Shown here piece after piece: positions 36,495-45,879 of a stretch of DNA of 54,551 nt; within the stretch, counting starts at the first letter, position 1; each line of letters opens with the position of its first letter. The notes beneath the pieces were generated by a model. The model did not search any database. It saw only the letters and a list, made by a program, of their open reading frames with translations, and was not told where the DNA came from. This DNA comes from Anaerohalosphaeraceae bacterium (lineage in GTDB: Bacteria; Planctomycetota; Phycisphaerae; Sedimentisphaerales; Anaerohalosphaeraceae), in NCBI GenBank assembly GCA_037479115.1, contig JBBFLK010000022.1, forward strand, positions 1 through 54,551, written 5' to 3'. The position numbers and the translations under genes were made by a program.

Positions 36495-36536
36495 CGGCAT
36501 GTCTTTTTCCTGAAAAGGGGATGGACATGCCGTTTT
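36495..36536 (+). terminator. Terminator-like hairpin after the DUF4870 gene
   Basis: A 9-bp stem (CGGCATGTC at 36495-36503 with GACATGCCG at 36524-36532) is followed by TTTT. A smaller pairing is possible inside the 20-base loop. Confidence 0.6.
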
Positions 36537-36585
36537 GCTGCGCCCGCCGGCCGGAAGAGTCGTTGCAAAACCGCCGGGCGGTGAT

Positions 36586-37092
36586 ATGATGGCCCTGATG
36601 GCAAAAGATAAGGAAAAAGAACATCAATCAGGTACAGGGCCGGTTGCCCAGAACAAGAAGGCACGGTTCGAGTATGAAATCGTCGAAACGGTCGAGGCAG
36701 GAATTGCTCTGCTCGGGACCGAGGTTAAGAGCCTGCGCGCCAAACAATGCGACCTGGAGGGGGCCTATGCGAAGATTCAGGATGGGGAATGCTGGCTGAT
36801 TGGATGCAAGATTGCTCCTTATCTGCAGGCGGGCGGGGCCAATCATGACCCGGTCCGGAAGCGAAAGCTGCTCCTGCATCGCAGCCAGATTCGCAAGATT
36901 CGAAGCAAGCTGGAGCAGCGGGGATTTACGCTGGTACCGCTGAAGGTGTATTTCAATGCGAGAGGATATGCCAAAGTGGAATTGGGGCTGGCACGCGGGA
37001 AACGCCAGTATGACAAACGGCAGAAGCTGCAGGAACGCCAGATGAAGCGGGATTTGGAAAGGGGAAGGAAGAAATACAAAGGGAAATTTTAA
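36586..37092 (+). CDS. smpB: SsrA-binding protein SmpB
   Basis: A 168-residue protein (ATG 36586; 36598 is an alternative), slightly longer than the usual 155-160. Family motifs are clear: NKKARFEYEIVETVEAGIALLGTEVKSLR, GECWLIGCKIAPY, RKRKLLLHRSQI, GFTLVPLKVYFNARGYAKVELGLARGK and the basic C-terminal tail with YDKRQKLQERQMKRDLERG. SmpB binds tmRNA and brings it to stalled ribosomes for trans-translation. No ssrA gene was seen next to it. The DUF1844 gene follows. Confidence 0.97.
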   Translation: MMALMAKDKEKEHQSGTGPVAQNKKARFEYEIVETVEAGIALLGTEVKSLRAKQCDLEGAYAKIQDGECWLIGCKIAPYLQAGGANHDPVRKRKLLLHRSQIRKIRSKLEQRGFTLVPLKVYFNARGYAKVELGLARGKRQYDKRQKLQERQMKRDLERGRKKYKGKF

Positions 37093-37153
37093 ATCCTAAA
37101 CTCCAAACCCTGAATCCTAAACGAAACGAAAGATAAAAAACTGGAGAATGCCG

Positions 37154-37531
37154 ATGGCTGATGAAAAAAAGATTATTGTTGATGAGGATTGGAAAAGTCA
37201 GGCCCAGAAAGAAAAAGAACAGCTGAAGGCCCAGGAAGAGGCCTCCAAGAAGGACGGCTCGGATAAGGGGCCGATGGAAATGCCGCCGGCGGATTTTCTG
37301 GGGCTGGTGAGCATTCTGGCCTCCCAGGCGTTCTATGCGCTGGGGGTGATTCGCAGTGCGGCGGACAAGGATAAGGAGATTGAGCCGGACCTGCCGATGG
37401 CACGATACCATATCGATCTGCTGGCGATGCTGGAGGAAAAGTGCAAGGGGAATCTGACGAGGGAGGAGCAGGCCGTTCTGACGGAGACGCTCTCTCAGCT
37501 TCGGATGGTGTTTGTGAAGCTGTCGATGTAA
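37154..37531 (+). CDS. DUF1844 protein
   Basis: A 125-residue soluble protein. ATG 37154 is chosen with GGAGA 8 bases upstream. A charged, Lys/Glu-rich first half (likely coiled or disordered) precedes the DUF1844 core: MPPADFLGLVSILASQAFYALGV, ARYHIDLLAMLEEKCKGNLTREEQAVLTETLSQLRMVFVKL. The family is widespread in planctomycetes and other bacteria, and no function is established. It lies just before trpC, with 23 bases between its stop and the trpC GTG. Confidence 0.88.
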   Translation: MADEKKIIVDEDWKSQAQKEKEQLKAQEEASKKDGSDKGPMEMPPADFLGLVSILASQAFYALGVIRSAADKDKEIEPDLPMARYHIDLLAMLEEKCKGNLTREEQAVLTETLSQLRMVFVKLSM

Positions 37532-37554
37532 GTCTTCTTGGTTTTCGATGGATT

Positions 37555-38370
37555 GTGAGTACGATTCTGGACGAAATTCTGGCTCATAAGCGGCAGGAGG
37601 TGGCGGTTCGGAAGGAACAGATGCCGCTGGAGGAGCTGCGCAGGAAGATTGCCGGACTCCCGAAGTGCCGCAATTTTTATCAGGCGGTGACGAAGAAAAA
37701 TCCGCGCGGGCTGAATGTGATTGCGGAGGTCAAGAAGGCCTCCCCGTCGGCAGGGGTCATTCGGGAGGATTTTGAGCCGGTGGAGATTGCGCGGATTTAT
37801 GAACGATGCGGGGCGGATGCCGTCAGCGTGCTGACGGATGAAAAATATTTCGGGGGGAAGCTGGAGTATCTGACGGCGGTCAAGGAAGCGGTGCGTCTGC
37901 CGGTGCTGCGGAAGGATTTTATTGTGGACGCTTATCAGGTGTATGAGGCGCGGGCGGCGGGGGCGGATGCGATTCTGCTGATTGCTGAGGCGCTGCCGCA
38001 GGGCCAGATTATGGATTTGATGATTCTGGCCAATCAGCTGACCCTGACGGTACTGCTGGAGGTGCACGAAGCGGATCGTTTGCTGCAGATGCGCAGTCTC
38101 ATCGGGTTTCCGCAGAAACACTACAGTGTGCTGGGAATCAACAACCGGGACCTTCGGACGATGAAGGTGGATTTGAATCATACGCGGCGGCTGGCGGAAC
38201 TGGCGGACAATCGCCGGGAGGTGATTGCCGAAAGCGGGATTCATACGCGGCAGGATGTTGAGATGCTCAAGGGATTGGGGATAGGAGGGGTGCTGATCGG
38301 TCAGGCCCTGTGCGGAAGCCGCTCCATTGAAGAAAAGTTTAAAGAACTGTTCGGCGGCGGGGGCGCATAA
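37555..38370 (+). CDS. trpC: Indole-3-glycerol-phosphate synthase
   Basis: A 271-residue (beta/alpha)8 enzyme that closes carboxyphenylamino-deoxyribulose phosphate to indole-3-glycerol phosphate in tryptophan synthesis. The start is GTG 37555 (VSTILDEILAHKRQEV), which gives the normal family length; the open frame extends 38 codons further upstream without family-like sequence. Motifs: VIAEVKKASPSAGVI (catalytic Lys), VSVLTDEKYFGG, LRKDFIVDAYQV, DAILLIAEAL, GINNRDL, VIAESGI and GVLIGQAL. No other trp gene is in the window. The following transporter starts at the base after its stop. Confidence 0.95.
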   Translation: MSTILDEILAHKRQEVAVRKEQMPLEELRRKIAGLPKCRNFYQAVTKKNPRGLNVIAEVKKASPSAGVIREDFEPVEIARIYERCGADAVSVLTDEKYFGGKLEYLTAVKEAVRLPVLRKDFIVDAYQVYEARAAGADAILLIAEALPQGQIMDLMILANQLTLTVLLEVHEADRLLQMRSLIGFPQKHYSVLGINNRDLRTMKVDLNHTRRLAELADNRREVIAESGIHTRQDVEMLKGLGIGGVLIGQALCGSRSIEEKFKELFGGGGA

Positions 38371-39171
38371 GTGGACGGTCTGATTTTGCTGAGTATTGGA
38401 TTGGTGATGGGACTGTTTGGGGGGCTTCTGGGGATTGGGGGTTCGATTGTGATGATTCCGGCGCTGACGCTGGTTTACGGAGAGAATCAGCATCTGTATC
38501 AGGCGTCGGCGATGATTTGCAATTTTTTTGTGGCGGCGGCCTCGCTGGCGGCTCATTGGCGTGCGGAGGCGTTTGTCGGGTCGGTCTTGAAGCGGCTGCT
38601 GCCGGCGGCCTTGATTGGGGTGATTTTCGGGGTGGCATTGAGCAACTGCCGATGCTTTGAGGGGCGGAACAGTTTTTATCTGGCTCGAATGTTTGGCGGG
38701 TTTTTGGTGTATGTGGCGGCGTACAATTTGTGGAAGTTCTGGTCTCCGCCGGAACCGAGGAGAAAACCGCCTGTGTCTGAGCGGGTTCGGGGATTTTTTT
38801 CGGCGGGAATCGGGTTTCTGACAGGTATCGGAGCCGGGCTTTTAGGAATTGGGGCTGGGACAGTATCCACGCCGCTGCAGCAGTTGTGTCTGAAACTGCC
38901 GCTTCGGAATGCCATGAGCAATTCGGCGGCGGCGATTGTCTCGATGGCCTGGCTGGGGGCCATTTATAAGAATGCAACCCTGGCTGAACATGGAATAGCC
39001 GTTGGGCAGTCCATACGCATCGCTCTTTGGGTGCTGCCGGCGGGGATGGTCGGCGGATATTTGGGGGGTGTTTTAATGCACAAACTGCCGAAAAACCTTG
39101 TGCGGGCGGTCTTTACGGCGGTTTGTCTTTTTGCGGCATACCGACTGCTTACGGTTCAGCCGAGCCGATAA
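38371..39171 (+). CDS. TauE/SafE-family membrane protein (anion exporter type)
   Basis: A 266-residue membrane protein starting with GTG immediately after the trpC stop, so it is translationally linked. The pattern MGLFGGLLGIGGSIVMIPAL near the N-terminus and its internal repeat GIGAGLLGIGAGTVSTPLQQ identify the TauE/SafE family, with about 8 helices. Members move sulfite, sulfoacetate or other small anions. The linkage to trpC does not tell the substrate. Confidence 0.88.
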   Translation: MDGLILLSIGLVMGLFGGLLGIGGSIVMIPALTLVYGENQHLYQASAMICNFFVAAASLAAHWRAEAFVGSVLKRLLPAALIGVIFGVALSNCRCFEGRNSFYLARMFGGFLVYVAAYNLWKFWSPPEPRRKPPVSERVRGFFSAGIGFLTGIGAGLLGIGAGTVSTPLQQLCLKLPLRNAMSNSAAAIVSMAWLGAIYKNATLAEHGIAVGQSIRIALWVLPAGMVGGYLGGVLMHKLPKNLVRAVFTAVCLFAAYRLLTVQPSR

Positions 39172-39213
39172 AAGAGCAAGAGGCTAAAAAAAAGAAGGAG
39201 CCGGCTGTCTTTA

Positions 39214-39240
39214 CACCACGGGCTTGCGTCCGTGGCTATA
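39214..39240. repeat. REP-like palindrome
   Basis: CCACGG (39216-39221) and CCGTGG (39230-39235) flank a GCTTGCGT loop, followed by CTATAAC. This shape (a GGGCTTGCGYCC core with short conserved flanks) resembles REP elements moved by REP-associated tyrosine transposases. One copy is seen and no transposase is near. Confidence 0.45.
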
Positions 39241-39254
39241 ACAAAAGAAACGCC

Positions 39255-39272
39255 TTTTGAAGTTCTTCAAAA
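39255..39272. promoter_or_regulatory. Palindrome upstream of the first ECF sigma gene
   Basis: TTTTGAAG and CTTCAAAA flank a central TT, an 18-base perfect dyad 88 bases upstream of the sigma start. It could be a regulator binding site for the sigma/FecR operon. It is seen once only. Confidence 0.3.
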
Positions 39273-39359
39273 AAACGCATTTTTTCCCTCAAAAAATACC
39301 AAAGTCGGGGTTTGTTTACATCTGATAGAAAGAAGAGATTCTGAAAGCAAAAAAGATAT

Positions 39360-39887
39360 ATGGAGTCTAAAGATACATTTTTGAAGCTGTTTCTTGCCCA
39401 CAGCAATCATTTGTTCAGTTTCATCCTGACGCTGGTGCCGAATTACTCGGATGCGGAGGATTTGCTGCAGGAAACGGCTTCCCTGATGTGGGAGAAATTC
39501 GATACCTATCGTCCGGGAAGCAGTTTTTGGGCGTGGGCGCGTCAGATTGCCCGCTATAAAGTGGCCAATTATTATCGGGTGAAGAAGAGCCAGTTTCAGC
39601 TGGATGAAGATTTGCTGGAGGATTTGGGGGCGGCTCATGAGCGGATAGTCGGCCATTTGAATGAGCAAAAAGCGGCGCTGACCGGCTGTTTGAAAAAGCT
39701 GCGTGAAGATGATTTGAATCTGATTCGGATGAAGTATTTTCAGAATCTGTCGATTGCGGAAATTGCCCGCCAAAGCAATCGGTCGATTCATACGCTCTAT
39801 AAGCGAATTTCCTTTATCTATTTTCTGCTGCAGGACTGCGTACAGAAAACCCTGGCGGCGTGGGATATCCGGTATGAATCAGAATGA
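39360..39887 (+). CDS. ECF RNA polymerase sigma factor (planctomycete/verrucomicrobial type)
   Basis: A 175-residue sigma-70 family protein. The region 2 pattern FSFILTLVPNYSDAEDLLQETASLMWEKFDTYRPGSSFWAWARQIARYKVANYY covers residues 19-72. Region 4 (about 115-165) includes the helix-turn-helix LSIAEIARQSNRSIHTLYKRI. It overlaps the FecR-LamG gene by 14 bases, so the two are coupled; the partner probably controls this sigma factor. Targets may be the secreted LamG/dockerin genes downstream. An 18-base palindrome lies upstream. No clear ribosome binding site is visible. Confidence 0.92.
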   Translation: MESKDTFLKLFLAHSNHLFSFILTLVPNYSDAEDLLQETASLMWEKFDTYRPGSSFWAWARQIARYKVANYYRVKKSQFQLDEDLLEDLGAAHERIVGHLNEQKAALTGCLKKLREDDLNLIRMKYFQNLSIAEIARQSNRSIHTLYKRISFIYFLLQDCVQKTLAAWDIRYESE

Positions 39888-41577
39888 GTGCATCCGGTTT
39901 TATGAACTGATTACGGCGTCTGTGGACGGGACAATCAGTCCCGACGACTTTGCCCGTCTGAAAGAGATTCTTCGACGGGAACCCCAAGCCCGTAAGCTGT
40001 ATGCCGATTATATGGCGATTTTGGCCCATATCAGGACTTTGCCGGAGCTGCAGGAGCCGATGGAGACCGAAGACGGCCAGGACAGCGGTCTGGATATGGA
40101 GTTGTGGGCGGCACTGGCGGCCTCGGAAAAGACGGCGGAAACGATAGACCTGCCGAAGAAAGAGGAACCGGTCCTGGGGCTGGAGCAGAAGGAAAGCCGA
40201 CGAGAACAGCCCGTTATCAGTCGACTGTCGCTTTATGCCCTGCTGATGTCGTCGGCGGCTCTGATTTTTCTGGTGGTGTATGCCTTCTTATTTACGGGAG
40301 CTTCGCGTCCGACGGTAGCGCGGCTGTCGAAAACGGCTGGGGCGAAATGGGGGGATGGAAGCGGACCTCTCAGCTGGGGCAGCGAACTAAAGACCGGCCC
40401 GCTCCATTTGGCCGAAGGATACGCAGAACTCCTTTTCGAAGGAGGGACGACACTGGTGGTGGAGGGGCCTTCGATGCTGGTTCTGGAGTCGGGCAGCCAA
40501 ATCTTCCTGCAGGAGGGCAAAGTGGTGGCAAAGATGGAAGGAGGCAAGGAAGGGTTTGTTGTGCGTTCGCCCTCGGCCAGCGTGGTCGATTACGGAACGG
40601 AGTTTGGGGTTCAGGTTCATCCGACAGGCCATACGGAAACCTATGTGTATGAGGGGCAGGTAGAAATGCGGGATTCGTCCAATCCGGTTCGCTTTCGGCA
40701 GCGTCTTCTTCTCAGTGCCGGTCAGGGGGCGGAGGCGGATGCGGACAGCCGGATTGCCGTCAAGCAAATTGACCCCACTCGTTTTGTTCGGACGGAAGAG
40801 ATGGATGTCCGTTTTCAGGCACAGAAAGAGGGCGGCTATTATCGATGGAAGGCCTATTCATATACCCTTCGCCGTGATTCTTCACTGGTTGCTTATTTCC
40901 CGTTCGAGAGTACGGCGAACGATTCGAAGGTTCTGGAAAATGCGGTGTCCGAACGGTTTGGCGTTGGACACGGCCGGCTGGGGGAGGGGTTTTCCGCTGC
41001 ACCGGAATGGACGAGCGGACGATGGCCGCAGAAAGGTGCCCTGCGGTTTGACCGGCAGACGGGACAGGGGGTTCGGGTGCCCTCGCATCCGGCGCTGTGT
41101 CTGACCGGGCCGATTACGCTGGCGGTGTGGGTCAATCTGCAGGAAAATCCGGAGGCGCTGGGCGGCCATATTCTTTCGTGCCGGGACAACAATCGTGTGA
41201 ATTATCAGCTCAGCTATTTCAATGGGTGGAACAGCGCCGGTCAGGAGGATTATACAATCCAGTTTCTGCGGTATCAGTCTTTTACCAAGCTCAGCAGTCG
41301 GCCGCTTCTGCTGGAGCCGGGGCGATGGACCTTTCTGGCGGTGACGCATGACGGCAAGACAGTGTCGTTTTATGTCAACGGCACACTCCACAGCACTGTA
41401 CCGTATGTGTATCAGGCGGAGCCGGCAACGGCGGATTTGCTGATCGGCGATGTGGATGTGCCCGGGGTGGATTATTCCTTCAAGAGGTTTCATGGAATGT
41501 TGGATGAGGCGGCGATTTTCAATCGGGTTTTAACTGCGGAGGAGATTCGGCAGATGTATGAAGCCGGCAAACCATGA
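39874..41577 (+). CDS. FecR-domain membrane protein with C-terminal LamG domain (putative sigma regulator)
   Basis: A 567-residue protein. ATG 39874 begins inside the sigma gene (14-base overlap). Residues 1-100 are a cytoplasmic helical part resembling anti-sigma regions (FYELITASVDGTISPDDFARLKEILRREPQARKLY). One membrane helix follows (about 113-137), then a FecR domain (about 145-280: GSELKTGPLHLAEGYAELLFEGGTTLVVEGPS, VDYGTEFGVQV), then a LamG/concanavalin-like domain (about 335-567). It is suited to sense an external glycan and control the neighbouring ECF sigma factor. The layout repeats at 51940-53574 with a different sequence. Confidence 0.85.
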   Translation: MNQNECIRFYELITASVDGTISPDDFARLKEILRREPQARKLYADYMAILAHIRTLPELQEPMETEDGQDSGLDMELWAALAASEKTAETIDLPKKEEPVLGLEQKESRREQPVISRLSLYALLMSSAALIFLVVYAFLFTGASRPTVARLSKTAGAKWGDGSGPLSWGSELKTGPLHLAEGYAELLFEGGTTLVVEGPSMLVLESGSQIFLQEGKVVAKMEGGKEGFVVRSPSASVVDYGTEFGVQVHPTGHTETYVYEGQVEMRDSSNPVRFRQRLLLSAGQGAEADADSRIAVKQIDPTRFVRTEEMDVRFQAQKEGGYYRWKAYSYTLRRDSSLVAYFPFESTANDSKVLENAVSERFGVGHGRLGEGFSAAPEWTSGRWPQKGALRFDRQTGQGVRVPSHPALCLTGPITLAVWVNLQENPEALGGHILSCRDNNRVNYQLSYFNGWNSAGQEDYTIQFLRYQSFTKLSSRPLLLEPGRWTFLAVTHDGKTVSFYVNGTLHSTVPYVYQAEPATADLLIGDVDVPGVDYSFKRFHGMLDEAAIFNRVLTAEEIRQMYEAGKP

Positions 41578-41734
41578 TTTCCGTGGAGAAGTCGGGGTTT
41601 CCGCTTTCCTCCTTCGCGGAAGATTCGGAGGACAGGTTGCGGGAAAGACCGTTTTTGATTTTTGTGCGGGCGGTTCATAAGAAATCTGGAGGAAGTTTCC
41701 TATTCAAGAGGCGTTTTTCGGAAAGGGTCTGACG

Positions 41735-43723
41735 ATGAAAAGGATGAGAGGCGGACTTTTGGAACTGTTTGTATGGCTGGCTTGCGGGGCGGCTGCCGTG
41801 GGATGGACGGGGAGCGTCTATCAGGGTGTTTACGTGGATGCGACGGAAAGCAACACGGCGGCGGTCAGCGGACAGAGCCCGTGGAACAGCGGAACGGGGG
41901 ATACGGCGGGTCTGTGGAAGCTCCGCAACACCTTTGGCAATGAGATGATGCTGTGGGAGGCCAACGGCAATACCTCTTATTTGGGGGACTGCCCGATGCT
42001 GGTGACAACAGTTTCGGGGCTGATGCCGGGATTTCGGTATGCGGTTTCCGTAGTGTACTGGAATCCGTCGGGACAGAATATTCGTCTGCTGGCAGGGTTG
42101 AGTACAGACACTTTAAGCGAGTTTAATACGAATAACGGCAGCAGCCGACAGACCGGGGCGGTGGATGCGGACCGATATGAGTATGAAGGTCTGATTGGAA
42201 CGGCTCAGGCGGACGGTGCGGGGACAATTCGGGTTTATATCGACGACATCGCCAATACGTACCGGAGCTGGTACGATGGGCTGACGGTTCGGGCGCTGGG
42301 GGCTTCGGACCCGAATCCGGCGGACAGGGCGGCGGATGTGCCGGGCGGGCAGAATCTGACGCTGCAGTGGGCGATGCCGACCGATGCAGCCAACCCGAAT
42401 CAGCCCAGTCCTTATGTGAGCAAGCATTATTTGTATTTGCGGAAGAACGACCCGAATCTGGCGGGCGTCGTTCCTCTGGAAGTTGCTGTTTCCTCGAATC
42501 CGGCAGCACAAAGCCGAACGGTGTTTGTGGAAAACAATGCTGTCTATTACTGGAGGGTGGATGAGAGCATTCAGGGGTCTGGGCCGAATGACCCCAATAC
42601 GGTTCAGGGGGATGTGTGGACGTTCCGGACCACCCAGACAATTCCGACCTTTGAGCCGCCGTACGGCAGTCAGCCGAGCGGTGCAGCGGCATTTGTCGGA
42701 CAGCAAATCACTTTAACGGCGCAAGCGGGAGTTTCACCCGGTCAGGACAGTGCCTTTGCTTATAAATGGTACAAAGGGCCGTCCGGTGTGACAACCCACC
42801 CTGTGCTGAATGAGCCGGGGCACATTGAAGGGGCGATGACGGCGCAGCTGAAGATTTGGGTGCAGCCGGGTGATGAAGGGGATTACTGGTGCCGGGCGAC
42901 AAACAGTCAGGGCAGCGGCGATTCCGCAGCGGCCCGGATTGTGCTCAAGAAGCTGCTGGCCCATTACACATTTGACGGGACCCTGAATGATTCCGCGGGA
43001 GCCAATCACGGGACGATGGGCAGTCCGGTTTATACGGCGGGCATCAGCGGGCAGGCGCTGGTGTTTGACGGCACGCAGTCGATGAACATCGGAACAGGCG
43101 GGTATCCGAACGGCACGGAAGGAGGCGGGCTGTCGGAGGGGACGGTTTCGTTCTGGATTAACTCGAGTGTGACCGGTGCACACAGTTTTCTCGGCAGTGC
43201 CAATGCCGCTGACGGGACGATGCTGAATATTCACTACTCCAACGCCAATGCGGTGCAGCTGTATGTGCAGAATGCCGCGTCCAGTCAGATGCTGGTGCAG
43301 TTCTCGTCTCCGATTAATCTGCGGAACGGCCAGTGGCATCTGCTGACGTTTGCGTGGAACAGCGGGACGGGGCAGGGCTGGATTTATCTGGACGGACGGC
43401 TGGCCTACACGGGAACCTCCACGGCGGTCAGCGGGTTTACGGGCTGGCAGTATCCGCTGACGGTGGGGGCCTTCAATAACGGAGGGACGCCGGCTTCGTT
43501 TTATAACGGGGCGATGGATGACCTGCGGGTGTACAACTATATGCTGACGGCGGCGGAAGCAGCGCAGCTGTATGTGGATTTTGTCCCCGGGGCGACGATT
43601 TGTCCGACAGCACCGGCACATGATTTTAACGGGGATTGCCAGGTGGACCTGGCGGACCTGGCGGAATTTGCGGTCGGCTGGCTCGAGTGCCGACTGATTC
43701 CGGCGGATGCATGCGGGCAGTAG
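41735..43723 (+). CDS. Secreted WYDG-module / Ig / LamG protein with dockerin-like tail
   Basis: A 662-residue exported protein; GGAAAGGG precedes the ATG. The signal peptide is about 1-22. Residues about 28-188 are a diverged copy of the WYDG module (YVDATES, VVYWNPSGQNIRLLAG, SWYDGLTV). A fibronectin-like segment (about 190-305), an Ig-like domain (about 310-405, WYKGPSG, GDYWCRATNSQG) and a LamG domain (about 408-622) follow. The tail DFNGDCQVDLADLAEFAVGWL ends in C-x8-C. No catalytic site is visible; it probably binds glycans or acts as a scaffold. It is a paralogue of the next gene. Confidence 0.78.
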   Translation: MKRMRGGLLELFVWLACGAAAVGWTGSVYQGVYVDATESNTAAVSGQSPWNSGTGDTAGLWKLRNTFGNEMMLWEANGNTSYLGDCPMLVTTVSGLMPGFRYAVSVVYWNPSGQNIRLLAGLSTDTLSEFNTNNGSSRQTGAVDADRYEYEGLIGTAQADGAGTIRVYIDDIANTYRSWYDGLTVRALGASDPNPADRAADVPGGQNLTLQWAMPTDAANPNQPSPYVSKHYLYLRKNDPNLAGVVPLEVAVSSNPAAQSRTVFVENNAVYYWRVDESIQGSGPNDPNTVQGDVWTFRTTQTIPTFEPPYGSQPSGAAAFVGQQITLTAQAGVSPGQDSAFAYKWYKGPSGVTTHPVLNEPGHIEGAMTAQLKIWVQPGDEGDYWCRATNSQGSGDSAAARIVLKKLLAHYTFDGTLNDSAGANHGTMGSPVYTAGISGQALVFDGTQSMNIGTGGYPNGTEGGGLSEGTVSFWINSSVTGAHSFLGSANAADGTMLNIHYSNANAVQLYVQNAASSQMLVQFSSPINLRNGQWHLLTFAWNSGTGQGWIYLDGRLAYTGTSTAVSGFTGWQYPLTVGAFNNGGTPASFYNGAMDDLRVYNYMLTAAEAAQLYVDFVPGATICPTAPAHDFNGDCQVDLADLAEFAVGWLECRLIPADACGQ

Positions 43724-43759
43724 GGTTGAGAGAGAAAGAACCAGACAGGAGAAGAAACG

Positions 43760-45787
43760 ATGAAAACGGCAAGGTATATAAGCAGTTTGATTTTAACCGG
43801 GCTGTTGTGCGGCATAGGGTTTGGGGCGCAGAGTTATCTGGATGCCCGGGGCGGAGCGAGCGGCAATACGGTCAATGCGCTGACAGGCAGTCCGACGGAC
43901 TGGTGGGTCTCCTCGCCTTCGCAGGATAACCTGTGGGGCCGGCGGACGGGATTTGCAAACAATCCGAGTTTTACGCTGGGCGGGGACAGCGATATTCTCG
44001 AATCGAGCGGAACCGGCAGCGGACGGGAAAACAGCCCGATGATCAAGACGACGATTTCAGGTCTGCAGCCGGAGATGTATTACAACCTGTGGGTGGTGTA
44101 CTGGTCGGCCAACGGACAGAACTGGTGTGTTCGGGCGGGTCTGACTTCGTCGAATCTGCCGCTGTATGACTTTACCGGTGCGGCGGGAGCAACAGCCGGT
44201 ACTCGCACAGGTAAAACGGAAGGAGACCGCAATGAACTGACGGCCTATCTGGGCTACAAAGCCGCCGGTGCGGACGGAAAACTGTCGGTGTTTATCGATG
44301 ACAAACCGTCGGATGCCTCCCAGGGCGCCTGGTATGACCGCAGCTGGTATGACGGAATCCTTTATGAGGTGTACAATGTGCCGTTTGCTCCGTCGCCGGC
44401 GGACGGGGCGGTGAATGTGCCGACCTCGACGGCGGTGCTGTCTTTTACACCCATGCGGGACCCGAATCATCTGAATCAGGAGAACCCCAAGATTCTGCTG
44501 CACAGGGTTTATTTTGATGATGACCCGAATCTGGCGGACGCAGACGATTTGCTGGCGACCGTGCCGGCAGGGCAGAGCCAGACGCAGATGCCGACTCTGC
44601 AGCCGAATAAGACGTATTACTGGCGGGTGGATGAGCTGTTGGATGACAACAGTGTGGTGACGGGTGTTGTCTGGTCATTTCAGACGGTCAAGACTATGCC
44701 TGATTTTAATCCGCCCATTGGGTATCAGCCGGTTAATACGGCGGTCTTTGTCGGAGAGGATGCCGTGCTGACGGCGGCGGCGGGCGTCGGCAGCTTTACG
44801 TATCAGTGGTACAAAGGCGCTTCCGGGGATACGAGTCAGCCGCTGTCCGATGAGCCCGGGCATATTTCCGGAGCGAACAGTTCCCAATTGACGATTACCG
44901 CAGCGGCGGCGGATGAAGGGCTGTATTGGTGCCGGGCGAGCAATGAGCTGGGTTCTGCGAATTCCGATGCCGCGAGCATTGCCGTCAAGCGGCTGGTCGC
45001 TCGGTGGACGATGAATCAGTCGGACTATCAGGGCGGTCAGTATCTGGATGCAAGCGGAGAAGGGCATGCGGCGGTTCCGAACGGAGCCCCGGCGTTTCTG
45101 GAGGGTGCGGACGGCCAGGCCTTTGGGGCGGTTCAGGTGAATTCGGAAAACGGGTTTGCCGATGCAGGAACATGGAATCCTTCCGCTTACACCGGGCAGA
45201 TAACGGTTTCGCTGTGGGCTCGATGGAACGGGCAGACGGAACCGGCCAGCTGGCAGGGACTCCTTGCCAAGCGGGCTTCATTTGCGGCGGACGGAATGAT
45301 GTGGCAGCTTGAGGTGGACCAGACGAACAACAACGTGGTATACAAAAACGGCAGCAACACGGCGATATCCTCAGGGCCGCTGCCGATTGGACAGTGGGCG
45401 CATGTGGCGGTGGTATTTGACGGGACGACGGCAACACTGTACCGCAACGGACAGCGGGTCAGCAGCGGAGCGGTTCCGTTCAGCAGCGGCACATCAGCTC
45501 CCCTGGTTATCGGAGCTTCGGAGAAAAGTACGGCGGGAGTTTTCAGCTGGCCGTTCTCGGGCGGGCTGGATGATGTGCGGATTTACAATTATGCCCTCGA
45601 ACCGGCGGCGATTGCCCAGTTGTACCTGGATGTTGTGCCGGGTGTGTCCATTTGTGTGGACAACCCGGAGATGGATTTGAGCGGTCCGCAGGGACAGCCG
45701 GACTGCAAAGTCAATTTGTATGACCTGGCGGAAGTGGCACGGCAGTGGCTGGTCTGCAATCTGATACCGGCGTCTGCGTGTGATTAA
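43760..45787 (+). CDS. Secreted WYDG-module / Ig / LamG protein with dockerin-like tail
   Basis: A 675-residue exported protein, 36 bases after its paralogue, with AGGAG before the ATG. The signal peptide is about 1-22. The WYDG module (about 24-200) contains DARGGASGNT, LWGRR, ESSGTGSGRE, YWSANGQNWCVRAG and DDKPSDASQG, ending SWYDG. A fibronectin-like segment, an Ig-like domain (QWYKGASGD, YWCRASNELGS) and a LamG domain (about 410-625) follow. The tail is DLSGPQGQPDCKVNLYDLAEVARQWL and then C-x7-C. The module is almost identical in key stretches to the PEP-CTERM protein at 48411-49094. A terminator-like hairpin follows. Confidence 0.8.
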   Translation: MKTARYISSLILTGLLCGIGFGAQSYLDARGGASGNTVNALTGSPTDWWVSSPSQDNLWGRRTGFANNPSFTLGGDSDILESSGTGSGRENSPMIKTTISGLQPEMYYNLWVVYWSANGQNWCVRAGLTSSNLPLYDFTGAAGATAGTRTGKTEGDRNELTAYLGYKAAGADGKLSVFIDDKPSDASQGAWYDRSWYDGILYEVYNVPFAPSPADGAVNVPTSTAVLSFTPMRDPNHLNQENPKILLHRVYFDDDPNLADADDLLATVPAGQSQTQMPTLQPNKTYYWRVDELLDDNSVVTGVVWSFQTVKTMPDFNPPIGYQPVNTAVFVGEDAVLTAAAGVGSFTYQWYKGASGDTSQPLSDEPGHISGANSSQLTITAAAADEGLYWCRASNELGSANSDAASIAVKRLVARWTMNQSDYQGGQYLDASGEGHAAVPNGAPAFLEGADGQAFGAVQVNSENGFADAGTWNPSAYTGQITVSLWARWNGQTEPASWQGLLAKRASFAADGMMWQLEVDQTNNNVVYKNGSNTAISSGPLPIGQWAHVAVVFDGTTATLYRNGQRVSSGAVPFSSGTSAPLVIGASEKSTAGVFSWPFSGGLDDVRIYNYALEPAAIAQLYLDVVPGVSICVDNPEMDLSGPQGQPDCKVNLYDLAEVARQWLVCNLIPASACD

Positions 45788-45809
45788 AAGGGAAGAGACT
45801 GTTCACAAT

Positions 45810-45842
45810 GGGGTCTGTGCCGTTCAGTACAGACCCCCTTTT
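45810..45842 (+). terminator. Terminator-like hairpin
   Basis: A 9-bp stem (GGGGTCTGT at 45810-45818 with ACAGACCCC at 45829-45837) and 10-base loop are followed by CTTTT. It separates the WYDG/LamG gene from the BNR gene and argues against any translation start of the BNR gene before 45843. Confidence 0.65.
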
Positions 45843-45879
45843 GGGGGGACTTTCGATGAGAGGACCTCAGAAAGGCATC

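Noticed and set aside
35459-37153. ssrA (tmRNA) gene next to smpB
   Set aside because: No tRNA-like ends or tag-coding frame were found in the gaps around smpB.
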